64,000 nt of DNA from an uncultured Erysipelotrichales bacterium. GTDB lineage: Bacteria; Bacillota_I; Bacilli_A; Erysipelotrichales; Coprobacillaceae. Below the pieces are notes generated by a model. That model was not told the origin of the DNA. It saw nothing but the letters and a program-made list of their open reading frames with translations, and did not search any database. The stretch's first letter is position 1. The number at the start of each line of letters is the position of its first letter. Location: positions 55,496 through 119,495 of the forward strand of contig CAJTTM010000005.1 in NCBI GenBank assembly GCA_910579135.1, written 5' to 3'. Position numbers and translations under genes: made by a program. Below, one piece after another: positions 9,453 to 17,199 of this stretch.

Positions 9453-9630
9453 GCTATCAACTCCTCTTTCAATTTCATTATAGAATATTTTATGATTATT
9501 TTAAATTATTTTTCATAATTTTATTTTATCTTATACAAAAAAATAAATAAATTTCCTGTTAATTGTATTGAAACTACTTAAAAAAAGATATTTTAAATTC
9601 TTGTGTTATAAATTTTTTTAAATATTTTTA

Positions 9631-9646
9631 AATAACACCCCACTTT
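9631..9646 (-). promoter_or_regulatory. Repeated AATAAYAYCCCACTTT element, copy 1
   Basis: One of three near-identical 16-base elements (others at 14070 and 26653), each in a non-coding stretch 95-185 bases upstream of a minus-strand gene. Read on the minus strand the others give GTGGGATATAATT or GTGGGATATTATT, containing a -10-like hexamer; this copy is weaker (GTGTTATT). Likely part of a shared promoter or operator. Confidence 0.4.
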
Positions 9647-9708
9647 AAATAAGATTATTTTCTTGTTTTTAAATATATTCGCTTCCATTTTTCTACGAAC
9701 GATAGAAA

Positions 9709-9810
9709 AAACAAGGCATTTTGCCCTGCTTTTCCGTTTTTGTTCGTATTTTCATCTAGAAAGGAAAACCAAGAGTATATCGTAAAGTCCCTCTTTACAA
9801 TTACTCTATG
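9709..9810 (-). ncRNA. Candidate ~100-nt structured RNA between promoter and terminator
   Basis: A leftward extended -10 promoter ends at 9816 and a terminator stem (CAGGGCA/TGCCTTG, then TTTTTT on the minus strand) lies at 9712-9728, leaving a ~100-base transcript with no convincing gene. The 5' part folds as GTAAAG-AGGGA-CTTTAC nested inside GAGTA/TACTC. A 20-codon ORF starting MKIRTKTEK lacks a good ribosome site. It could be a small regulatory RNA or an attenuated leader for the gene ending at 7236. No known RNA family is recognised. Confidence 0.45.
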
Positions 9811-9862
9811 ATAGCATTATATCACATCTCGAAGTACGTGTCTTTCCACTTTTTGTGCAACT
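9811..9862 (-). promoter_or_regulatory. Repeated promoter-operator, copy 1
   Basis: Minus-strand extended -10 TGATATAAT (9816-9824), preceded by GTTGCACAAAAAGTGGAAAGA, the first of three copies of a conserved block. The box TTGCACAAAA.GTGGAA is an imperfect dyad. This copy has diverged between box and -10 (ACGTACTTCGAGATG) but keeps both ends, which suggests selection on box and -10. Confidence 0.6.
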
Positions 9863-9894
9863 TTTTACCTTACTTTTTAAAAAGTAAGGTAAAA
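9863..9894. repeat. 32-base perfect palindrome upstream of promoter copy 1
   Basis: Two 16-base arms (TTTTACCTTACTTTTT and its exact complement) with no spacer. One arm, AAAAAGTAAGGTAAAA, also precedes promoter copy 2, without its partner. It can act as a bidirectional terminator or form a hairpin in single-stranded DNA next to the promoter. Confidence 0.7.
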
Positions 9895-9964
9895 TACTCT
9901 TGTCTTTCTATGTCATTTATAACATTGATTACGACTCTACCATTGCAAAATTCTTATTTGTTTT

Positions 9965-10549
9965 TTACTGACACCAAAACAAATAAGAATCTTTATGATA
10001 TCTATATAATATATCAAACAAGTTATAAAAAATTATTATAAGAAATGAGTCAGATATAATACTGATAATTCTATATAGAAAGAGATTTATTGTAAGATAG
10101 GGTAGTGTTTCTATTGCAGCCAAGAAGATCATATAGGACATAAACACTTTAAGTATATCCATTATAGTTATGTAAAAAGTATTCTTTATGCGACAAAGTA
10201 TTAACTTGAGTGGTATAATAAGCAAAAAAATCCCCCAAACAAAAATAAGACTCTCCCTTATATATTCTGCCTTTAATATTGTACCTGTATAAAAAATCAT
10301 GCAAAAACCTAATCCTATAAAAATCATATTTATTATATTACATACCCATTTAATAATTTCTCTAAATTCTTCTTTACGTTTTAGAATAGCCTCTATGATA
10401 AATATCTTTAAAAATTCAAGAATGGAAATATTACCATTATCTACTATATAAAACTCTCTAGAATAATACTCATCTAATTTTTCTATATCTTTTGTAAGTA
10501 CAATTCCTTTCACTTTATGCTCATTTATTTGTAATGTATATTTTTTCAT
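9965..10549 (-). CDS. Polytopic membrane protein, unknown
   Basis: 194 residues. A soluble N-terminus (~1-45) is followed by roughly four or five hydrophobic segments (about 43-55, 68-88, 95-116, 125-150, 155-180). Start supported by AGGAG 7 bases upstream. It is the last gene of the tailed block in transcription order but has no acidic tail, in line with other membrane proteins of the element. No family recognised. Confidence 0.6.
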   Translation of the reverse strand: MKKYTLQINEHKVKGIVLTKDIEKLDEYYSREFYIVDNGNISILEFLKIFIIEAILKRKEEFREIIKWVCNIINMIFIGLGFCMIFYTGTILKAEYIRESLIFVWGIFLLIIPLKLILCRIKNTFYITIMDILKVFMSYMIFLAAIETLPYLTINLFLYRIISIISDSFLIIIFYNLFDILYRYHKDSYLFWCQ

Positions 10550-10570
10550 AAACTTCTCCTATAAAAAAAC

Positions 10571-10585
10571 GAGGCAACTTGCCTT
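10571..10585 (-). repeat. Tail-stop hairpin, copy 1 of 15
   Basis: Stem AAGGC-AAGTT-GCCTC (one G-U pair) then CGTTTTTTT on the minus strand. The stop codon of the tailed gene ending at 10584 overlaps it; the next start is only 21 bases on. Confidence 0.85.
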
Positions 10586-11414
10586 ACTCCATTTCCATAT
10601 CTTCACTTTCTTCATTCTGCTCCTCAATCATACGATCCATTTCTTCCATATCCCAAAAATTTAAAACTAGCTGAGCATAAGCAGGATCTATTTTATAAAA
10701 TTCTAATTTTGCTGTGTACATATACGCATCTATCATGGCTGTATTATGCAATTTTCCATCTTCATCTATAAATTTCAAAAAGTTACATTGTTCATCAAGG
10801 AAAACTTCTGTCATTTTACATATCCCATATCCTTCAATTTCACCCTCCATAAGTATATTGTATTCTACATGTTTTTCCTTTTCATCTGTAACTAATTCAT
10901 AGTTCTCATTTAGCATCACTTTTCCTAATGGCTCTATCTTTCCTTTAATATATTCTAAAAACTTTAATTTTGACTCTTCTCCAGTAGATTCTAATGATAG
11001 CTTTTCTTCCAGTTTATTCATTTTATCTATCGTCTTACAAAAGGAAATAAATTCTTCACACTCAATAACTCTATTCATTATCTTATCAATTATTTCTCGG
11101 TCATACTTATTTTCATAATCTAAATCATTGGACAATGTTGCCCCTGGGTAACAATTTCGAAATGAATCTCCAGATATAAATTCTATACATGGTTTGCCTT
11201 CTATAAAATCAATATAGCAAATTATACCTGTTATATCTTCGTAATTGATAATATAATACATACCATTCCATTCATGCTCTTCATTTCTTCCTTCAGAAAC
11301 TTGATTATATAATTTGGATATTGTTATATCTTTTTTCCCTTCTTCATCAGAATTGCATAAGTGCTGTTCTCCGTTAATTCTACAATATTCAAATTCAATA
11401 TTACTTTTTCTCAT
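10584..11414 (-). CDS. Tailed protein, paralogue of the gene at 16296
   Basis: 276 residues, starting MRKSNIEFEY and ending QNEESEDMEME. It is a clear paralogue of the protein at 16296-17090: shared N-terminus, shared core LEEKLSLES.GEESKLKFLEYIKGK.EPLGKVM, and shared DPAY.QLVL..W end. Even the ribosome-site region (GGAGGATAAACT) is identical. No catalytic motif is recognised; it looks like one of the unnamed soluble proteins common in large Firmicutes conjugative elements. Its C-terminal acidic tail and overlapping hairpin make it part of the tailed set. Confidence 0.75.
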   Translation of the reverse strand: MRKSNIEFEYCRINGEQHLCNSDEEGKKDITISKLYNQVSEGRNEEHEWNGMYYIINYEDITGIICYIDFIEGKPCIEFISGDSFRNCYPGATLSNDLDYENKYDREIIDKIMNRVIECEEFISFCKTIDKMNKLEEKLSLESTGEESKLKFLEYIKGKIEPLGKVMLNENYELVTDEKEKHVEYNILMEGEIEGYGICKMTEVFLDEQCNFLKFIDEDGKLHNTAMIDAYMYTAKLEFYKIDPAYAQLVLNFWDMEEMDRMIEEQNEESEDMEME

Positions 11415-11456
11415 AGTTTATCCTCCATATTGATCTTATTATTAAATTATAAAAAA

Positions 11457-11473
11457 TAAGGCAACTTGCCTTA
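11457..11473 (-). repeat. Tail-stop hairpin, copy 2 of 15
   Basis: Palindrome TAAGGCAA-C-TTGCCTTA overlapping the stop of the gene ending at 11471; 42 bases to the next start, with TTATTTTTT following the stem. Confidence 0.9.
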
Positions 11474-12814
11474 CTCCATTTCCATATCTTCTTCATCTTC
11501 ATACTCGTCATATTGTCCGTTGACTGATGTTTCGATATTTAATTTTATATCTGAAACTTTTTGAAAATGAGTAGATTCAATATTATAACTGTTTACATCT
11601 TTAATAAAATCTTCCCATTTTTCTTTTTCTTGTTTAAAACATTCATAATTTATAACAGCTTTTTTTAAAACATCTTTATAATTATAAAATCCAGGTTCAT
11701 CACCATTTTGTGTCATAATAACATTATCAATATATATTATATCTGCCCTTCTCAGCTTATCATACAGTTCTCCTAAATTATTTGATTTATCTGATACTTG
11801 TTGTTTATAAAAACTTAATAAACTTTTTTTCTCTTCTTGCTGAGAAATACAATTATCTTTTTCTTCTTTAAACTCTTTTATTTTTTTATTTAATAATTGT
11901 ATCTGCTGAAGATCTTTTGATTTTTGGGTAAATTGAGTTATAAAATTGTATTTTTTTGATTTTAAGTCTAAAAGACCATCATTGAAATAATTTATTTTTG
12001 TTTGTATTTGGTCCATTTTTTCATTAACTATGTTTAATTCCTTTTTTAAAGACTGTTCTTTTCTTTCATATAATTCAATATCGGATTTTATTTTCTTGAT
12101 ATCAGATTCAATTTTCTTTGTTTCTTGTTTAACTTTATGATGTATATCATCTTTCCTTTCGACCATATGAATCATTTCATTACAACAACTTATTAGTTCA
12201 AAAACATAATTCAAGTTATCTTCATGTGACAAAAATACTTTTTTAAATTCTTCCTTATATATTTCATTATCTGGAAAATCAAATTCATTAATAGTACGCA
12301 AGAATATTTCTGTAGTATTCAATGATTTCTCATCTAAAAGCGAATGTTTTATTGCTGCATATATATCAATTATATTTAACACAGAATAAATAATTTCCCT
12401 ATTATTTTTAATATCATCTGGTAGACAATTATATAAATAAGCTGTTTCTAAATCATTATCTTTTTTAAAATATTTTACAATATTTTCTAAATTCACTGAT
12501 TTATTACTATCTTCTAAGAATTTTTGAAGTTGAATATCTTCAAAATGATTTTCACAAAATAAGTAAACTCCTTTATTATCAAGCACTGACTTTATAAGAA
12601 TATCTGTACCGTTAATAATATTAATACTGAAATAACCTCCAGCTGATATAAAGATAGTTTTGCTATGATAATCACTTATATTCTCTTCTAGAGTTTTAAA
12701 TTCATCTTCAGGAAAAATCTGTCTAATATAATCTTCAGTTTCTTTAACTGTATGGAATTTACTATATTCCTCTAAACTTTTCAATTTAATTATGTTCTCT
12801 TGTTGTTTGTTCAT
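11471..12814 (-). CDS. Tailed coiled-coil protein, relative of the gene at 29499
   Basis: 447 residues ending YEDEEDMEME. An N-terminal alpha/beta domain contains SAGGYFSINIINGTDILI and YLYNCLPDDIKNNREI; the latter matches YNVLPDDMKNDTEI in the protein at 29499, and both then enter a long coiled coil (here ~210-350, with runs such as KIESDIKKIKSDIELYERKEQSLKKEL). The two therefore share an architecture: N-domain, coiled coil, short end domain, acidic tail. Function unknown. AGGAGG six bases before ATG supports the start, just 16 bases after a hairpin copy. Confidence 0.75.
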   Translation of the reverse strand: MNKQQENIIKLKSLEEYSKFHTVKETEDYIRQIFPEDEFKTLEENISDYHSKTIFISAGGYFSINIINGTDILIKSVLDNKGVYLFCENHFEDIQLQKFLEDSNKSVNLENIVKYFKKDNDLETAYLYNCLPDDIKNNREIIYSVLNIIDIYAAIKHSLLDEKSLNTTEIFLRTINEFDFPDNEIYKEEFKKVFLSHEDNLNYVFELISCCNEMIHMVERKDDIHHKVKQETKKIESDIKKIKSDIELYERKEQSLKKELNIVNEKMDQIQTKINYFNDGLLDLKSKKYNFITQFTQKSKDLQQIQLLNKKIKEFKEEKDNCISQQEEKKSLLSFYKQQVSDKSNNLGELYDKLRRADIIYIDNVIMTQNGDEPGFYNYKDVLKKAVINYECFKQEKEKWEDFIKDVNSYNIESTHFQKVSDIKLNIETSVNGQYDEYEDEEDMEME

Positions 12815-12830
12815 GTTATCCTCCTAAAAA

Positions 12831-12851
12831 AATAAGGCAAGTTGCCTTATT
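12831..12851 (-). repeat. Tail-stop hairpin, copy 3 of 15
   Basis: Perfect palindrome with 10-base arms around one central base; it contains the stop of the Fic-like gene. Only 16 bases separate it from the next start codon, so no promoter can fit between. Confidence 0.92.
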
Positions 12852-13722
12852 CCATTTCCATATCTTCACTTTCTTCGTAATCTTCTTCCATTTGTTCATT
12901 AACAATATGATCTACAATTGCATCAAATTCATTTTTAACCATTTCTAAATTAGTATAGCTTTTGTTTGCTATTTCTCTTACAATTGCATTTGAATTGACT
13001 TGTATATAATTTTTTATAACTGGATTTTCATAATTGTCTATCCACTCATTTATATTTTTTTGGAGTTCTCTTATAGTCATTTCTTTCATAAACTTATGAT
13101 TAGGTTCAATTTGTTCTCCTTCTGTAAATGCATTAAAAACAAATGATTTTAAATTATCTCTATATCCTTGACCATAAAGACATAAGCATTCTCTCAAGTA
13201 TTCTGCTTTCTCTAAAAAATACTCCTTATTCAATTCCAATCCTACATGCTTAGCAAATTGCAAAGAAAAAGCAACACTAGATAATGTATTGCCTTCCTTA
13301 AATGCTTGAATATCCCAAAGTCCGTATAGTAACTCTGTCCATCCTTCTAATTTTGTTTTTTTATCAATATTTTCATTTTCCCATTGACTACTGTTATAAT
13401 ATTTCATAACTGTTTTCATTTGTTGATTGATAAGATTATTATTATAAACATTGCGATGTTCATGAAAATTTGACTCTCTAAATTCTCCAGCCCAGTCATA
13501 AATATCATCATACAAAAAATGATGTATAGCTTTTAAACGTTCTTGGCTAAACTCATTATGATATGAGATGTTTATAACTTGATCTAGCAATTGCATTTTA
13601 TACATGACCAATTGAACTTCAATTTTTTGTAGCTTTTGCGTATTATAAATATTAAGTTTATTTTTTAAAATATCAGTTCCTGTAAAATAGTATTTATTAA
13701 TAAACTCTTTATTCATTGTCAT
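12847..13722 (-). CDS. Fic-fold protein with degenerate active site and acidic tail
   Basis: 291 residues. The N-terminus follows Fic proteins closely: TGTDILKNKLNI, then RLKAIHHFLYDDIYDWAGEFRESNF. The Fic loop, normally HPFxEGNGRxxR, reads QAFKEGNTLSSV at 139-150: the catalytic His is Gln, and both Arg are lost, while F, EGN and surrounding helices (AFSLQFAKHVGLEL) are kept. Classical AMP transfer is therefore unlikely. It ends DYEESEDMEME, the shared tail. It overlaps the preceding VbhA-like gene by 14 bases. In Bartonella VbhT, a Fic toxin paired with VbhA is delivered by a type IV system (established), which makes the tail noteworthy. Confidence 0.85.
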   Translation of the reverse strand: MTMNKEFINKYYFTGTDILKNKLNIYNTQKLQKIEVQLVMYKMQLLDQVINISYHNEFSQERLKAIHHFLYDDIYDWAGEFRESNFHEHRNVYNNNLINQQMKTVMKYYNSSQWENENIDKKTKLEGWTELLYGLWDIQAFKEGNTLSSVAFSLQFAKHVGLELNKEYFLEKAEYLRECLCLYGQGYRDNLKSFVFNAFTEGEQIEPNHKFMKEMTIRELQKNINEWIDNYENPVIKNYIQVNSNAIVREIANKSYTNLEMVKNEFDAIVDHIVNEQMEEDYEESEDMEME

Positions 13723-13939
13723 TCACCACCTTATCAATAAGTTCATTGATAACTTCTCTTAGCTCTTTCTTACCTTCAATATAATCATTGTAATCATTGA
13801 TATTGATATCTTCACTTCCATTTACCTTTGTAAATGCTATTCCTTTTCTTACAATATCTTCTCTTTGTTTTTTTGTTGTATTCTTGATAAGAATAGATTG
13901 TTCAGCTTGCAATTCTTTTTCATTTAATTCTAATGGCAT
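13709..13939 (-). CDS. VbhA-like antitoxin partner of the Fic protein
   Basis: 76 residues, untailed. The helix LQAEQSILIKNT sits where VbhA-type antitoxins carry the inhibitory S-x-x-x-E-G/N motif; here it reads SILIKN, with Glu replaced by Lys. DYNDYIEGKKELREVI fits the second VbhA helix (normally Y..GEI..EE). Strong AGGAGG site, coupled to the Fic gene by overlap. The lost Glu normally contacts a Fic Arg that is also lost in the partner. Family call is from motif layout only. Confidence 0.65.
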   Translation of the reverse strand: MPLELNEKELQAEQSILIKNTTKKQREDIVRKGIAFTKVNGSEDININDYNDYIEGKKELREVINELIDKVVNDNE

Positions 13940-14069
13940 ATTAACACCTCCTTTTCTTCCTCATATACCATTATATTATACTACAATTTGATTTCCATGT
14001 ATTTCTAACATTTTTTGTCTTTGTTATTTTAATATTACGTTAAACAATACATTTTCTAAAACTTTTTTA

Positions 14070-14085
14070 AATTATATCCCACTTT
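14070..14085 (-). promoter_or_regulatory. Repeated AATTATATCCCACTTT element, copy 2
   Basis: Reads GTGGGATATAATT on the minus strand, with a perfect TATAAT, about 130 bases upstream of the VbhA-Fic pair and just after the stop of a 48-residue ORF. No good -35 hexamer precedes it. Confidence 0.5.
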
Positions 14086-14087
14086 GT

Positions 14088-14234
14088 TCATTGTTTTTTT
14101 TCATGAACTAATCCACAAAAATGCCAACCATGCTGTTCAATAAAATCAATAAATATATCATTAAATTCTTCAACAGACATATTCTGAGGGACTTCGCAAA
14201 AACCATCTATTGTAATTTGTTTCCTTTCGTCCAT
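14088..14234 (-). CDS. Small 48-residue soluble protein
   Basis: Encodes MDERKQITIDGFCEVP to LVHEKKQ, with FNDIFIDFIEQHGWHFCGLV in the middle. AAGGTGG five bases before ATG and balanced amino-acid use argue for a real gene. The segment HGWHFCG resembles the ends of small domains found in phage and plasmid proteins, but no function is assigned. It starts 36 bases after hairpin copy 4. Confidence 0.6.
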   Translation of the reverse strand: MDERKQITIDGFCEVPQNMSVEEFNDIFIDFIEQHGWHFCGLVHEKKQ

Positions 14235-14270
14235 ACATACCACCTTCTTTCTTAATTAAATGTAAAAACA

Positions 14271-14295
14271 AAAATAAGGCAACTTGCCTTATTTT
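14271..14295 (-). repeat. Tail-stop hairpin, copy 4 of 15
   Basis: The longest copy: 12-base arms around one central base. It contains the stop of the gene ending at 14289, which has no acidic tail, showing that hairpin and tail can be separated. Confidence 0.92.
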
Positions 14296-14507
14296 GTTTT
14301 GCTGTTACTCTTTAAAGTTTTACCATAATTATTCAAAACACTATCAAAATCTTTTCCTATACTTTTCCAATCATTACTTAAAATTTCACTATCTGTTCTT
14401 AAAAACATTCTCTTGACTGGTTCATTTAAACAAAATGGTTTGATATCTAATATAGATCCTACTCCTTTTATAAAAGATGGAATAGCTGCATATTTTTTAT
14501 GACTCAA
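14289..14507 (-). CDS. Small 72-residue protein, TTG start
   Basis: Reads (M)SHKKYAAIPSFIKGVGSI to LNNYGKTLKSNSKTK. The chosen start is TTG because AAGGAGG lies 6-7 bases before it; upstream ATG codons read through a hairpin copy and are unlikely. It lacks the acidic tail though its stop is in a hairpin. FDSVLNNYGKTLKS is reminiscent of short plasmid-encoded helical proteins; function unknown. Confidence 0.6.
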   Translation of the reverse strand: MSHKKYAAIPSFIKGVGSILDIKPFCLNEPVKRMFLRTDSEILSNDWKSIGKDFDSVLNNYGKTLKSNSKTK

Positions 14508-14557
14508 AAAAATCCTCCTTTTCATGATATAATTAAACATATGTTTCCCAAAAAAGA

Positions 14558-14582
14558 AAAATAAGGCAACTTGCCTTATTTT
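14558..14582 (-). repeat. Tail-stop hairpin, copy 5 of 15 (no gene ends here)
   Basis: 12-base arms, perfect. It follows promoter copy 2 by about 85 bases, so the pair could delimit a short RNA (~14558-14660). The bases before it (ACATGGAAAATAAGG) look like a decayed tail end (ATGGAATAAGG). Confidence 0.85.
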
Positions 14583-14663
14583 CCATGTTTTCACTTCGGG
14601 AATGAAAAACAAAATTTATTTAGGGAAATTAATGAAAAGATTTTTTATTATCTTTCCATATTA

Positions 14664-14728
14664 GCATTATATCACATATTGAAATACAAATCTTTCCACA
14701 TTTTGTGCAATTTTTTACCTTACTTTTT
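14664..14728 (-). promoter_or_regulatory. Repeated promoter-operator, copy 2
   Basis: Extended -10 TGATATAAT (14666-14674) preceded by ATTTGTATTTCAATATG and the dyad box TTGCACAAAATGTGGAA, then AAAGTAAGGTAAAA as in copy 1. The match to copy 3 is uninterrupted over about 40 bases, far beyond chance in intergenic DNA. Confidence 0.65.
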
Positions 14729-14755
14729 CTATAGACTTTAGTTTTATGTTATTTA

Positions 14756-15157
14756 CTATACCTCCATATCATCTTCTAATTCATCTTCAACTTCATAATC
14801 ATTTTCAAAATAGGAAGGAAGTTTAAAGCCTTCTTCTTTAATAACCTCTTTTAAAGTAACACCCTCTTTCATATATAGATCCCTTTCAATCGTCATGCCG
14901 AAAGGTAACTTAATGTTTTTTAGTTCTGATAACATAACTGTTCCAAATTCAGCCATATCATCATCTCCAAGATGGCAATATCCAAATAGTTCGTAATCAC
15001 CATTATCAAGTTCATTTCCTTCAGTGATAAACCATGTCCCTGCACCAAGTGGATTAAAATACTTTACTACTACAATTGCGTTTCCCATTTTCCCATCTTG
15101 TGAATATAATGGGAATTGCTTAAATCTCTCCCTTAATTCATCTGTCATTAATTCCAT
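14756..15157 (-). CDS. DUF2958 protein with acidic tail
   Basis: 133 residues matching the DUF2958 pattern: LMTDELRERFKQFPLYSQDGK, VVVKYFNPLGAGTWFITEG, YELFGYCHLGDDDMAEFGTVMLSEL. This family is common on plasmids and integrative elements; its biochemical role is not established. It ends VEDELEDDMEV, a variant of the shared tail, with no hairpin after its stop. GAAGGAG before ATG supports the start. It closes the run that begins with the methylase and its transcript heads toward promoter copy 2. Confidence 0.85.
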   Translation of the reverse strand: MELMTDELRERFKQFPLYSQDGKMGNAIVVVKYFNPLGAGTWFITEGNELDNGDYELFGYCHLGDDDMAEFGTVMLSELKNIKLPFGMTIERDLYMKEGVTLKEVIKEEGFKLPSYFENDYEVEDELEDDMEV

Positions 15158-15179
15158 AATATTATTTCTCCTTCTTCAT

Positions 15180-15196
15180 TAAGGCAAGTTGCCTTA
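15180..15196 (-). repeat. Tail-stop hairpin, copy 6 of 15
   Basis: TAAGGCAA-G-TTGCCTTA over the stop of the methylase gene; 22 bases to the next start. Confidence 0.9.
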
Positions 15197-16258
15197 TTCC
15201 ATTTCCATATCTTCCTCATCTTCATCTTCCTCATAAAAGTCCTCAAATTGCTCCTGAGCAGATAATTCTATATTTAATTTCATTTTTTCATACGTTTCAG
15301 GGTCTTTCTCAATAATGATTCCATATCTATCTGTTTCAAGACAGGCAATACCAAAATTTCCACTTCCACCAAACTGATCTAACAAAACCTCATAAGGTTT
15401 TGATATATAATTAATTATCTCAACTAATAGATCAACAGGTTTTTCTGCTTCCATGACTTTTTCAGTTCTTGAACGTGGCTGATAATCAAAATTTGTAGGT
15501 AGCATTCCATTTGTACCTGACATATAATAAACCTCTAGTCCATGTTCCATTAATAGATCAGCAACTTCCTGTGAATTTTTATTTTTTACATCTAATGAAT
15601 TTTCTCTAGCGATTTGTAAATTCTTCTTTTGGTTTAATCTTAATGTCCTCGGTTTTCCTTTTGAAAATATAAGAACATCTTCAGTATTTGTCGCTTTTCT
15701 TCCAGTGTTGGCTTTAAATTCACCTTTCTTCCATGGAACTTTTGCAAAGTATGTAAAACCTACCTTTTTCGCAAGTTGTTTTACTTCAAACAAATACTCA
15801 TAATTATATTCGCTTTCTTCAGGAAGAAACTCAACTAAAAAAGCTCCCTCTTTTAATACCCTCATCTTTTCCTGAAAGTCTTTTTTCTCATATTTGAATA
15901 ATTCATATGTTGCAAATTTCCTGTTCCCACCTTCTAATTGCTTTTTTAATCCGTATGGATGATCTGTAATAATCCCATCTATGGAATTATCTTCTATCAT
16001 ACTTAAATCCCTGCCATCACCATTGACAAGCAAGCACGATGTTTCTCTACCTTGAATTTGTGAAGAGACTTTATAAACACCTCTTGAAATCTTTTCAAAC
16101 AGCCCTTTTTCTACACCTTCATAGATCCTAGCACGTATAGACTCATCATTAACGTTCATCTTTTTTATGCCTTTTATAAGTTCTTTTGCTTCACGCACTG
16201 TAAATTTACTATCTTCCATAAAGTAGTCAAATAAGTTCATTTGTATTGTTTCTGCCAT
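15194..16258 (-). CDS. Orphan adenine-type DNA methylase with acidic tail
   Basis: 354 residues. An N-terminal winged-helix-like region (~18-65, FTVREAKELIKGI..RIYEGVEKGLFEKISRGVYKV) precedes a beta-class amino-methyltransferase: motif IV TDHPYG at 98-103 (DPPY with Pro to His) and, near the C-terminus, LLDQFGGSGNFGIACLETDRYGIIIEKD (motif I, FxGxG). The tail is YEEDEDEEDMEME. No restriction enzyme accompanies it, so it more likely protects element DNA or marks it than forms a restriction system. AGGAGG site supports the start. Confidence 0.85.
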   Translation of the reverse strand: MAETIQMNLFDYFMEDSKFTVREAKELIKGIKKMNVNDESIRARIYEGVEKGLFEKISRGVYKVSSQIQGRETSCLLVNGDGRDLSMIEDNSIDGIITDHPYGLKKQLEGGNRKFATYELFKYEKKDFQEKMRVLKEGAFLVEFLPEESEYNYEYLFEVKQLAKKVGFTYFAKVPWKKGEFKANTGRKATNTEDVLIFSKGKPRTLRLNQKKNLQIARENSLDVKNKNSQEVADLLMEHGLEVYYMSGTNGMLPTNFDYQPRSRTEKVMEAEKPVDLLVEIINYISKPYEVLLDQFGGSGNFGIACLETDRYGIIIEKDPETYEKMKLNIELSAQEQFEDFYEEDEDEEDMEME

Positions 16259-16279
16259 TATATCTTCCTCCTAAACAAA

Positions 16280-16300
16280 AATAAGGCAAGTTGCCTTATT
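16280..16300 (-). repeat. Tail-stop hairpin, copy 7 of 15
   Basis: Perfect 10-base arms over the stop of the gene ending at 16296; 21 bases to the methylase start. Confidence 0.92.
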
Positions 16301-17090
16301 CCATCTCCATATCTTCACTTTCTTCATTTTCTTCTTCGATTAAGTAATCCATTTGACACTCGTCCCAATATTCTAAAACCAGTTGAACATAAGCTGGATC
16401 AATTTTATCAAATTCCATTCTTGCAGTATATATTGTAGCATCTATCATTGGGTTATCTAATATGTTATTTTCCTCTGTAACTAGCAACAGTGATTCCCCT
16501 CCAATAGAATTATCTAATATTTTACATAAGCCATAATCTCGGATTCTTCCTGTCATTATCACATTATAATCAGTACTTTCTTCTTTAGCACCATTAACCA
16601 GCTTATTATCATCATTAACCATGACTTTTCCAAGTGGTTCTACTTTTCCCTTAATATATTCTAAAAACTTTAATTTTGACTCTTCTCCAGAAGATTCTAA
16701 TAATAACTTTTCTTCCAACTTGTTTATTTTATCTATTGTGTTACAAAAAGAAATAAATTTTTCATCTTCTGTGACCTTATTAATTATCCAATTTATGATT
16801 GATTTATCACTTTCATAATTCAGCTCATATGAACTTGATGTTCCATGAATTGAAAACCCTTCTACAAATTCTATTTTTGGTTTATTATTTACAAAATCTA
16901 TATAACAGAATATACTTGTCATTCCATCATAGTCGATATCATATTGACCATTCCATGCACTAGTTTTTTCAGCGATTTGTTCATATATTTTGGAAATCGT
17001 TATATTTTTGCTACCTTGACTTTCCAATAAATATAAATGTTCATCATTTTTAATTTGAAAATATTCAAATTCAATATTACTTTTTCTCAT
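16296..17090 (-). CDS. Tailed protein, paralogue of the gene at 10584
   Basis: 264 residues, MRKSNIEFEYFQIKNDE to EENEESEDMEME. Very similar to the protein at 10584 along its whole length, with the same leader bases, ending and tail. The pair must come from a duplication inside the element, and both copies kept tail and hairpin. Function unknown. Confidence 0.75.
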   Translation of the reverse strand: MRKSNIEFEYFQIKNDEHLYLLESQGSKNITISKIYEQIAEKTSAWNGQYDIDYDGMTSIFCYIDFVNNKPKIEFVEGFSIHGTSSSYELNYESDKSIINWIINKVTEDEKFISFCNTIDKINKLEEKLLLESSGEESKLKFLEYIKGKVEPLGKVMVNDDNKLVNGAKEESTDYNVIMTGRIRDYGLCKILDNSIGGESLLLVTEENNILDNPMIDATIYTARMEFDKIDPAYVQLVLEYWDECQMDYLIEEENEESEDMEME

Positions 17091-17130
17091 AGTTTATCCT
17101 CCATTTTCATTTTATTGTTGAATTACAAAA

Positions 17131-17151
17131 AATAAGGCAACTTGCCTTATT
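17131..17151 (-). repeat. Tail-stop hairpin, copy 8 of 15 (no intact gene ends here)
   Basis: Perfect 10-base arms. The preceding bases AAATAAAGGGAATAAGG look like the remnant of a tailed gene end; the nearest upstream gene stops 49 bases earlier at its own terminator. Confidence 0.88.
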
Positions 17152-17169
17152 CCCTTTATTTCATAAAAT

Positions 17170-17197
17170 AAAAAACATTCCAAAAATGGAATGCACT
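17170..17197 (-). terminator. Terminator after the gene ending at 17200
   Basis: Stem CATTCC/GGAATG with a 6-base loop, followed by TTTTTTATTTT on the minus strand; unlike the tail-stop hairpins. Confidence 0.8.
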
Positions 17198-17199
17198 TT

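Noticed and set aside
9840..9862. DnaA boxes in TTTCCACA of the dyad box
   Set aside because: The match is partial, one per copy, and the box is tied to a promoter; no origin features nearby.
14583..14612. A tailed gene end before hairpin copy 5
   Set aside because: ACATGGAAAATAAGG recalls the tail end, but no open frame leads into it; kept only as a possible relic.
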